DNA of 64,000 nucleotides, taken from contig CAXAMN010021751.1 in assembly GCA_963970005.1 (NCBI GenBank), positions 144,633 through 208,632 on the forward strand, read 5' to 3'. Origin of the DNA: Durusdinium trenchii (lineage: Eukaryota; Sar; Dinophyceae; Suessiales; Symbiodiniaceae). Numbering within the stretch: the first letter of the stretch is position 1; every line of letters starts with the position of its first letter. Shown here piece after piece: positions 55,246 to 64,000 of the stretch. The translations under genes were made by a program, and so were the position numbers. The notes beneath the pieces are model-generated. The model made no database searches and was not told where the DNA came from. It saw only the letters and a list, made by a program, of their open reading frames with translations.

Positions 55246-56975
55246 CTTTAAGAGAAAATGTGTGAAAATCATAAGTTTTATGAAAAAAATAGATTTTAAA
55301 AAATTATAAATTTTATTTTTCTGATAATAAAAATTTATTATTTTTGAAATAAAAGTTTTATTTATTGATAATAAAATTATATTTTCCAAATAATAAAATA
55401 AAATATATTTCCAATAATAAAGCTTGTTTGGAATAGTAAACTATCTTGCGAGTGTAGACACGACCACCACCACCAACGCCACCACCACCAACAACAACAT
55501 TGCCAGTGGGCAGAATCTCTCTCAAACTCTCACGCGCAACTCTCTCAAAACCCGCAATTAAGTCTCTCAAACCTAGCTTATGCGCAAGTCTTCGAACAGG
55601 CCTGGTGGTGAAATTTGGCACAGCAGGAGGTGGCGCAGCTGCTTCGGATTTCTTGAAATGTCTGCATTGAACGTTTGAGGGTTCTAAATGGAGAGTTTTT
55701 GGGATTGAGAGTATATGAGGGGCTGACTGGCTCCTGAAAAGGATGAGGATTCACCCTGTCAAACGAAGGTTCAGCCTCTTGAAACACTCAGACTTAACTC
55801 TCCAAACAAATTGAACAACGTCTTCCTATTGACAACCTTGTTAGTAGGGGTTCGTTGAAATTTCCCTTTAAACCCCGAAAACTCAAAAACCAGAAACTCA
55901 AAAAACTCTAAGCTCCAGACCATATGACCATATATGGCTGCGGCATTAAGAAAACACTCGGAACTGTCAACTAACCTATATAACGTATATGCTTCGATCC
56001 TCACCACACCATGGACCGTCCCCTGAGCCCATTTGGCACGCATAGAAACACACAGTTTTTTCCACCCACCATATATGCGTCAACCGATCTGGTCGATCAT
56101 TGACCAGCGGCTGGATATTCTGATTCGATCGTGGTCATATGTCTAGGTGCCCTCCCGACGCTTTTGCTGGAAGGTCACCTGCAAACTCTATTTGGAAGGA
56201 AGACTCTGCTTCACGGCTGTCTGGCATCCAGATCTGCATCTTCTTCTGCATCTTCTGGCTGGCTGTCCAAATCGCACCGACAATCTTTCGATACTGAAGT
56301 AGTTGAATGTAGTCTTCCCTGCGCAAGCAAGCTTGCATATTGACTGGGGTGTCCATTGTTAATCAACAAATCTCAATATATGGCCCACCTTTCCAAGTAT
56401 TCCTCAAGCATCTCAGCCCAGCAGCTGACACAGATTCTCTCATCAGCAACCGCTTGCAAAAAAGCGAACACATTGCGCGAACCTCGAAGTTTCAGTCATG
56501 ATCACAATTATAAGGACGTTGGCTCTACGCGGCTCAGCTGATATTGAGCAAAATTTCACTCGGCTATTCGGAATGGGTCAATCAAATCCGTGAACTCTCC
56601 AAACAAATTCCCTCAAAACTCTCTCAAAGCAAAGCTCTCAAAACTCTCTCAAACTCTCTCAAAGCAAAAAACCCTTTCCAAACAATTCCAAACATCCTCA
56701 GTAACCAACAAATGCCAGCGCGGTTCAAGTAAAGTCATGTTCCACGTTCCATCATGAATATGCCTGCCCTACGTGAGGTGAGCTCCATGTTTTCCAGCAA
56801 CTGCTCAAAAAAGATTCGTTGCTTGGCCCTTAAGTGGGACAATCTGACGAATAGCATGCCTTTTTAAAAGGCATGGAGGCATCTGATGACATTTGGAAGT
56901 CGCCAGGAGCATTCCAGAGGTTGCATGCCAGTGGCAATTTGTCCAAGTCTCTTGCAAATCCAACCTTGGTCGTCC
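55246..56975. other. AT-rich spacer with a few possible exons of the minus-strand neighbour
   Basis: Bases 55250-55440 are almost pure A/T with AATAATAAAA units. On the minus strand, 55655-55560 reads KSEAAAPPPAVPNFTTRPVR then RLAHKLGLRDL after an AG acceptor. About 56313-56170 has two competing open frames, one giving YRKIVGAIWTASQKMQKKMQ. Either could be a 3' exon of the transposon-like gene at 57-59.4 kb. The rest holds CTCTCAAA-type intron repeats (56590-56680). Confidence 0.35.
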
Positions 56976-56984
56976 TATATCACA

Positions 56985-59403
56985 CCCTGCAATGCTCCAG
57001 GTGAATCCCTAGCCGATATTTGACCATGGTTTTCGTGGTCGCAGTCAGTGGCCGAGATGCCTGCACGCTTTGCTTTACGATAGTCTTGATCTTTCCCATG
57101 AGATCCTCTTGCAGCATACAAGAAGTGATTGCCGGATTGACCTCCGATGACCGCTGTGCTAAGTGGAACAGGTCGTGCCACTTTTTGGTCATATTGAAAA
57201 AGCCTTCCCAGGCGAGCTGCAGCTCTTTGTACAGCGGGATGAACTCTGACATGCATTTCGTCAGTCTTTGGGAGGCCTAGGGATCGAATCATGTTTCTAC
57301 AGCCAAAAATGCTCCATAACTCTCTTACAAATTCAACTTTGAATTCCAAGGAAAAAACTCTAGAACCTCGTCCAAGACACGTCAGCTGGCAGCACCGATG
57401 CCATTGCATAATTGCGGATGATTCGATCGAAATCTACAGATCTTTGCATGACCATTTTTAGGAGTCGATCCTGGCGACTGCCGCTCATGCGGTCAACCCA
57501 CAGATTCAACAAAGGCTCGGTCAAACCTCTGCATTGGTAAGCTCGTCCCTTGAGGACTGGGAAAGTTTTGTCTGTGCTCTGGAATTTCTGTGTTGTCAAA
57601 GTGGCCACAAATGTCGACAGCTCGGAGGGCACATACCTGGGCAGAACATTGAACAATATATCTATATACCGTTTTCATTGAACCATATTAAGACTCAAAT
57701 ACCATCAAACAAACTGCAAAATGGAATGTTGGATACTCTTGCAACGCAGGCAGTAACACGTCCAACTTGTTGTCGAACTTGTGCTCCAGGAGAACGGCCA
57801 AACACCCGCCGTTCAAATATGTGTCGACGCCACACCACTTGGTGTGCATCAAATCCGGGGACACATGTTGGCCAGTCAGCCCGGTGACTGTGAACAAATC
57901 CACAAATCTCCTCGATGTCTCAAACCTCTCTAACCATTCATCCTTGCTCATCAGCTTGGGTACCTGAGTGGGAGATATGTCAAAGATTTCTTCCTTTGGA
58001 CTGGAGCAGAGTTGGCAAGGCAGATTGGCATTGTGGCCCGGAAGGCCCAACCACTGTGGATGCCAGGCTAGGTCGGCTTGGACTAACCAGATCGTGGCAA
58101 ACCAGCCTCCTGCCAATGGCGTTCCAGCAAAAGGCGTCCTCACCGGATTGCCCTTCCAGTCCAAGAGTGGCCAGGTGCCTCCAAATATCTAGGATGTGGC
58201 CCAACGTCCACCACAATTGTGCCCCAAACACTTTGCTGAGAGTCTCAAACTGTCAAAACTCTTAAAGCCCTCACACTGACAACAGAAGTCTCTGAAAAAG
58301 TTTCAAGTCCGCGCAGGCTCAAACACTAACTCTCCAAGCTCTCAAAACTTCCCTCTCAAATTCTCAAAACTCTTGAAAACTCTCACTGTAACTCTCCAAG
58401 CTCTCAAAACGTCCCTCTCAAACTCTCAAAGCCCTCACACTGACAAAAGGAGTTCCTCAAACTTTCAAAAATGTCAGCAGTCTCAACCCGGTCAATATTA
58501 TATCTGTTCTGCCAATATTGCCTTGCCACAAGCTTTCCAGAGACCAGGCAAGCGCTTTCCAATACTCTTTGACGGTTTGCTGCTTTGCCACCATATGGCT
58601 CCATATCAAGCTGACAACGAAGTTCTCAAACTTGCTGTCAACAGCCTCCAGTTTCACAACTGTCACACAATTAGATTAGTTAGAAAGACAAAAACACTAA
58701 AAAGTTGCGTGTTTCACTGCAAGGCGCGTTTGTGCAAAGCAAGGACCGCCACGAAACAATTTCCACGGATCTGCTGTGGGCACTGCCCACGTTCACACAT
58801 GGCACGCCATCACCGTGAAGGGACAACGGTATACCTTAACAACAACGCACAAACAATTGACAACGAGCGCAGCTACTAGCACTGACAATTGACAACAACG
58901 CGCTAAAAACCTCACATATACGCAAGGGAGCCACACTTGCTTCTGTCGCGCGGGTCAGTGCTCAAAGGGTGCGCGCGGAAAAGTTCTGTCGAACCCATTG
59001 TGTTCCAGAATGCAGCAGCCGCATCCGGATTTATGTAGCTGGCCCATGCGTCTCTATAACGCGTGTATAGTGCTGCGAACATCTCGTGAGGCCAAAGAAT
59101 CGAAACATCAGATTGCTTGACCTTCTTCACGCCAAACTGGAGAGGGAGTTCTACTTGCCGCAGAGGGAATTGCGGCTCGCCGACCCACCTCTGCAGGTCC
59201 CGCCAGGTGTTCGCCGGATTGCTACCGGATGTACCTAGCCTCGCAAATTTCTGTATCGCGGGGTGGGCGTCTGGAACGTCTTTGGTAACCATATAGGCTA
59301 TCTTCTGGCCTTGCGACGCACTTAAGTGTCCCCAAGCTATTTGTTCCAGTAACCATTGCGCCAAGTGGCTTGGCGCCTCCGCAGCAGCCTTCCGTTTACC
59401 CAT
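56985..59403 (-). CDS. Transposon-like multi-exon protein
   Basis: It starts at ATG 59403 (MGKRKAAAEAPSHLAQWLLE). Exons: 59403 to about 58915, about 58195-57725, about 57645-57370, and 57276 to about 56990. Exon 1 has ANTWRDLQRWVGEPQFPLRQ. Exon 2 has PLLDWKGNPVRTPFAGTPLA, LPCQLC (possible zinc half-site) and PDLMHTKWCGVDTYLNGG. Exon 4 has CMSEFIPLYKELQLAWEGFF and MVKYRLGIHLEHC. I recall this motif order from many predicted proteins of symbiotic dinoflagellates, where copy number suggests a DNA transposon. The acidic/His motif in exon 2 could be part of a catalytic core, but this is inference. Further 3' exons may lie at 55.5-56.3 kb. Several introns contain CTCTCAAA repeats. Confidence 0.5.
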
Positions 59404-59859
59404 GACTATAGGTAGAAGAGTTGTTGAACAAAAACCTTTTCAAATCGAGTACAGCCCCATGACTCAATGACCATGTGAAATTCAGATTGAGTGGTACTGT
59501 ACTGTAGTTGTGGCAGCCTTTGGCCTCTGTGATTTTGCCAGACATGACCTCCTAGGAGGGTGATTTTCAAACGCTGATGTTCAAAACCCACAGGCTTGAA
59601 CCAGTCTGCAAACCAAAGCAAACTACTGAGCGTCTTGCGCTCAACGAACGCAACGCCACAACCTTCAATAAACACATCAACCACATTCGTCAGCGCGCAA
59701 CTCAACTGTATTTCCTCCGACATAAACCTTGGTAGGCGGTATGTGCGTTGTCCTGAGCCCAATCTATTTCACCGAACGTTGCTTTAGCCAACCATTACAC
59801 TCTACTGTATACAAAACAAGTATACGATCTTATGCATCTTTCAATACAAACTTAGGGGC

Positions 59860-62754
59860 TCAAGAACGTCCGACGGCTTTTCCGACGTTGCAGCATTCAT
59901 GCAGATCTTTCAACTGCACGAACAGCTTCTGGAGCATTTGCTTCGCATTTGGCGGTGTCAGGGGCATGTTGCCTGGACCGCGCTTCGTCACCTTTATCTG
60001 CGTCATAACACTCACGGATTCAGTGACTGCTCCATAGGCCATGTTCAACTTTTGGAGCATATCATTCGCCAGCTTGCTGCCAGGCGCCCTACCGCTCAAT
60101 GTCTGAATCACAGCGGCCGCTTCGGCCAAGCTACCCTGGGCCACAGTCAACGCCTGTCAAATATGGACTACTCTCAGAATATGCAAATTGTCACAGAGTT
60201 GAGCTGCTCAAAATGGTCGAAGAACTATACGTAGCGGAAACTCTCAGCAATGAGAACTCTCAGCTAACCATCAAAACACAAAATCCTCAAAACTCTCAAG
60301 AGAACTCTCAGCAATAAGAACTCTCAGCTATAACCATAAAAACATAAAACTCTCAGAACTCTCGGAAAACAATCAAATATAATATAACTCTCAAAACTTT
60401 TACTTAAAAAAGTCTCACCTGACTCACCAGCTGCAAGCCTGACAAATATACAATTTGCGCAAGCCGGCCTCGTCGAGTTTCTGCCAATATTGCGGCGGCA
60501 ATTCCAGCACTACATCCGTTGACATAGCACCACTTCCAGCACCACCCATCATTCCAGCACCACCCATCATTCCAGAACCACCCATCATTCCAGAACCACC
60601 CATCAGTCCAGAACCACCCATCATTCCAGCACCACATCCAGCACCACCGAAACTCATTCCTCCAGGATTCATTGGAGGCAGCATCAGTTGACCGGGATTC
60701 GAAGGCTGGGAGAAAGAAGGCGTCTCGGGTGCGAAGACAGCGAAATCCAAAGCTCCCCAAAGCTGATCCATCACCAGCCCATCGCAAACATCACTTGTGT
60801 GCAGGGACGTCATTGTCTCTAGCTGTCCACCTTTCGAGGAACTCTCCTCTTCCCATCGGTAGAGAGTTTTGCCGGAGTGGCCTTTGACAGGAACAATCTC
60901 GCCAGCAGCAATTGCTTGCTTTAGGCCAGCTTCCCCACCAGCCTTCTGAACCGCAATGAATCTTGGTACACTGCGGTGTCCTGCACTGAACCTTTCTGTG
61001 TCAATCTTCTTCCTGTCTTTGCTGACTGAACCTTCGTCTGAAAGGGTGAAGGTCCACTTACCATTACACTTCTTCATCCTCTTCATGAGCCATTCAGTCG
61101 CCTCCTGCCTTGCCATCACCGCATAAATAGTTTTAGTGTCACGCAACGCAGTGAACAGCATCGGCGGGACAGCAGCATGCAAATTCACAAGCTCTCAGAA
61201 ATGCTAAACCAACAATATGAAAAAATAACTTTAAGAATTAACTAGTTAACTCTGCAAAAACATCTCGCCAAACTCTCCAAACTCTCAAGACTCCCCTCTC
61301 AAACTGTCAAAACTCTCAAATACGCATTGAAACATTCTGGACACTACAGCCGTGCGTGGTTTGCGGCCTGCTTGAGCTTTCAATCTTGTTCCATTCATTC
61401 TGTGCTGCCACCGGCAGGGAAGGAAACAATCGGCGAAAGGCCATCGCTGCAGCTTTGTTCCTGCCCTTTTCCAGCCTGTCCTCATCATCGCTCTTGGAGC
61501 TGTCGCTTGCCTACAAAGTCAGGAGTCCAGCTGCCATGACAAATGAATCAACGCAGGCTAACAAAGGCCTCGCCATCACTCTTTGACTTGTCAGACTCGG
61601 ACTTGGACCCTTTCTTCTTTTCCTTCCTGCTCTTGTTTTTCTTCTTCTTCTCATCCTCTTCCTCGTCACTCTCAACTTTGAAGCTCTTGAGCCACTCCCC
61701 TCTGTTGATCTTCTTTTTCTTATCCTTCTTATCATCATCCTTGTCTTTAGTTTCCTTCTTGCTCTTCTCTTCCTTCTTGCTCTTCTCGTCCTTCTTGCTC
61801 TTCTCATCCTGCTTGCTCTTCTCCTCCTTCTTGCTCTTCTCTTCCTTTGTGTTCTTATCATCCTTTGGGCTCTTCTCCTCCTTCTTGCTCTTCTCTTCCT
61901 TCTTGCTCTTCTCGTCTTTCTTGCTCTTCTCGTCTTTCTTGCTCTTCTCTTCCTTTGTGTTCTTATCGTCCTTTGTGCTCTAGTTGCTGCGCGTGGGTCA
62001 ATCAAACCTACTAAACATCAAGCCTGCCGAGTCTGTCGAAGCTCTCCAAAATCTCCAAACAATTTCCCTCAAAACTCTCTCAAAGTAAAGCTCTCCAAAC
62101 TCTCTCGAAGCAACGCTCACAAAACTCGTCTTTCTTGCTCTTCTCGTCCTTCTTGTTCTTGTCGTCCTTTGTGTTCTTATCCTCCTTTGCGCTCTTCTCC
62201 TCCTTCTTGCTCTTCTCAGCCTTTGTGCTCTTCTCTTCCTTCGTCTCCTTCTTTGGCTCGACCCTGGCCTTGGCCTGAGCAGGCTCAGAGCCGTCTCCAT
62301 CGTTCTCTGGTGCAGCAGGCCTCTTTTTGCTTTTCCTTTTGGGTGTCTGACTTGCTGGTTCCTCCTTCACTTCCTTCAATTTCGCTTCTTCTGCGCGCGC
62401 GTCCTCTTCTTCCTGGTCTTTCTGGCCTTTCTTGGCTTTGGATTTCCCTTTGGCTTTGGCTTTTGGTTTTGCTTTCTGGGCGGCTGCCTTTCCCTTTGCC
62501 TTGGCTTTGGGCTTTGGGGCAGCCTTTTCTTTTGCCTTTGCCTTTGTTTTTGCTTGGGCTTTGCCTTTGGGTTTCTTTTTTGGTGCTTCGCCCTGCTCTT
62601 CTGGATTCTCTGTCTGTCGCTCTTCTGTCGCTTGTTCCTGAAGATTCTCGTCCTCTTGCTCAACTTCCTCTGCCTCTAGCTGTGTCTCTTGATCTTTGTC
62701 CTCTGTCTCTGGCGTGGGCTTTTCAGGGGCACTAGCATCGTCGAGCGCCGACAT
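59860..62754 (-). CDS. Lysine-rich, GGxGMM-repeat protein of unknown function, five exons
   Basis: Exons 62754 to about 62126, 61979-61569, 61510 to about 61325, 61191-60439 and 60153-59860. The ATG (62752-62754) begins MSALDDASAPEKPTPETEDK. Exon 1 is Glu-rich and then Lys/Ala-rich (KAKAKEKAAPKPKAKAKGKA). Exon 2 is a KSKKEEKSKKDEK-type heptad array. Exon 3 is AMAFRRLFPSLPVAAQNEWN. Exon 4 has a compact region (YAVMARQEATEWLMKRMKKC, FIAVQKAGGEAGLKQA) and GGSGMMGGSGMMGGAGMMGG repeats, then PPQYWQKLDEAGLRKL. Exon 5 is helical (LTVAQGSLAEAAAVIQTLSG). Exons 2-3 and 4-5 join in phase 0 with GC donors. The lysine arrays suggest a nuclear, nucleic-acid-binding protein, but no known domain was recognised. 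It ends 457 bp before the next minus-strand gene. Confidence 0.55.
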
Positions 62755-63184
62755 CAAGTGCCAACAATCTATTGCCCAGACAGGGCCAACAACTTTGGTT
62801 TGAACCAGAATGCTAGCAATGCTTTTCAGGTAGTATTTCGACACGATTCGCGAGTTCCACTCATATATCAAATATGGAAAAACTCTCAAAACTCTCAAGA
62901 CTCTCAAAGAACTTTCAAGACTGTCAAGACTCTGGAGAAATATCAGAAACTGTCGAGACAACACTTTCAAACCCATCACGACTCTTGTCTTTCTTCGATC
63001 CTGCTCTTGTCTTTCGTTTTGTCAAATTCTTTGGTCTGCTTTGGTCTGAGGGTTAAAATTCATTCCTTATGAAACAAAACACTGCCCGTGTTTAAAAGAG
63101 TTTAGGCTTTAAGGTGGGTTTGTCTGCTTTTGTATCTCAAATTCTTTGTGTAATTATATATTTAACTAAATGCTCCCCTTTTTA

Positions 63185-64000
63185 TTTTAGGGTTTAGGGC
63201 GGGTTCCTTGAGTTTAGGGTTTAGGGTGGGTTCCTCTTCAACTCTTTATGTAACTAAATGCTGCCCATTTGTTATCTAAAGTTTAGGGTTTAGGGTGAGT
63301 TCCTCTTAATATATTAATGTAATTCTTTATGCAACTAAACGCTGCCCGTTTTTTTATCTAAAGTTTAGGGTTTAGGGTGGGTTCCTTGAGTTTAGGGTTT
63401 AGGGTGGGTTCCTCTTCAACTCTTTATGTAACTAAATGCTGCCCATTTTGTTATCTAAAGTTTAGGGTTTAGGGTGGGTTCCTCTTAATATATTAATGTA
63501 ATTCTTTATGTAACTAAACGCTGCCCGTTTTTTTATCTAAAGTTTAGGGTTTAGGGTGGGTTCCTTGAGTTTAGGGTTTAGGGTGGGTTCCTCTTCAACT
63601 CTTTATGTAACTAAATGCTGCCCATTTTGTTATCTAAAGTTTAGGGTTTAGGGTGAGTTCCTCTTAATATATTAATGTAATTCTTTATGTAACTAAACGC
63701 TGCCCGTTTTTTTTCTAAAGTTTAGGGTTTAGGGTGGGTTCCTTGAGTTTAGTGTTTAGGGTGGGTTCCTATTCAGCTCTTTATGTAACTAAATGCTGCC
63801 CGTTTTTTTATCTAAAGTTTAGGGTTTAGGGTGGGTTCCTTGAGTTTAGGGTTTAGGGTGGGTTCCTCTTCAACTCTTTATGTAACTAAATGCTGCCCAT
63901 TTTGTTATCTAAAGTTTAGGGTTTAGGGTGAGTTCCTCTTAATATATTAATGCAATTCTTTATGTAACTAAACGCTGCCCGTTTTTTAATCTAAAGTTTA
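63185..64000 (+). repeat. Telomere-like satellite, 179-bp period, running off the window
   Basis: Pairs of TTTAGGG (plant/dinoflagellate-type telomere unit) followed by GTGGGTTCC alternate with AT-rich spacers containing TTTATGTAACTAAA(T/C)GCTGCCC. The landmark CCTCTTCAACTCTTT recurs at 63232, 63411 and 63590 (179 bp apart); later copies are shifted by a shortened unit. Each period holds one single and one double TTTAGGG block. The array continues past 64000. Confidence 0.9.

Larger units (their letters stand above)
56590..62960. repeat. CTCTCAAA-type repeats confined to introns and flanks of two neighbouring genes
   Basis: Clusters of imperfect AACTCTCAAA / CTCTCTCAAAG units occur at about 56590-56680, 58240-58450, 60235-60415, 61265-61325, 62040-62120 and 62878-62965. 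Most fall in introns or just outside the exons of the two minus-strand genes, with a related cluster at 55515-55580. They are not seen in introns of the 19-33 kb genes or the ion channel. Confidence 0.8.

Noticed and set aside
61511..62005. Minus-strand Arg/Ala-rich frame (RRARKTRRARK-like)
   Set aside because: It is a shifted reading of the lysine-rich exon; the KSKKEEK frame joins neighbouring exons in phase and has sensible composition.
62169..62735. Plus-strand Leu/Ser/Pro-rich frame
   Set aside because: Antisense of the lysine-rich first exon.
1..64000. CRISPR arrays, rRNA genes, prokaryotic operons or ribosome-binding sites
   Set aside because: None seen. The tandem arrays lack unique equal-length spacers, and gene structure is eukaryotic.

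Overview
The window reads as nuclear DNA of a dinoflagellate, most likely order Suessiales (Symbiodiniaceae or a relative). The evidence is very large copia-type polyproteins, genes split into short exons separated by repeat-filled introns, introns whose phases often only join if GC (sometimes GA) donors are used with AG|G acceptors, a 13-base match to the 3' end of the dinoflagellate spliced leader, head-to-tail genes on one strand, and TTTAGGG-type telomere-like satellites. Two 10-N assembly gaps are present (25246-25255 and 50232-50241).

Layout. (1) 1-14970, minus strand: a giant copia-like retroelement. ORF1 carries a coiled coil, Gag, two CCCH fingers, a protease and the start of the integrase. 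ORF2 carries the end of the integrase, RT, RNase H, then about 2,270 further residues with a methyltransferase-like patch and a C-terminal zinc knuckle. An in-frame TAG, a frameshift inside the integrase and another frameshift at the far end break it, and coding continues past the window edge. (2) 14.97-19.7 kb: mostly featureless, with a few short minus-strand exon-like pieces. (3) 19.7-32.6 kb, minus strand: a cluster of multi-exon genes comprising an Ulp1/SENP-like C48 cysteine protease, a large transposon-like protein and a DNA-cytosine-methyltransferase-like protein whose exons lie between two exon blocks of the transposon-like gene. Introns and spacers here are seeded with a roughly 48-bp inverted-repeat element. 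(4) 33-37.7 kb: repeats, including five perfect 10-bp hairpins in 235 bp. (5) 38.7-47.6 kb, minus strand: at least eleven short exons of a CNG/KCNH-type ion channel (S2-S6, C-linker, cyclic-nucleotide-binding domain) with an odd selectivity filter. (6) 48.2-50.2 kb: three successive minisatellites. (7) 50.24-55.25 kb, plus strand: a second, ordinary-sized copia element, cut off inside RNase H. (8) 55.2-62.75 kb, minus strand: two further multi-exon genes, one lysine-rich and GGxGMM-repeat-rich, the other transposon-like. Their introns are filled with CTCTCAAA-type repeats. (9) 63.19-64 kb: a 179-bp-period satellite containing TTTAGGG.

Together the window is a retroelement- and transposon-dominated tract around one recognisable cellular gene, the ion channel. 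The strongest candidate for an undescribed system is the protease + transposon-like + methyltransferase-like cluster, alongside a retroelement that carries its own methyltransferase-like region. Exon limits were inferred by eye from frame, phase and family continuity. No search or splice predictor was run.
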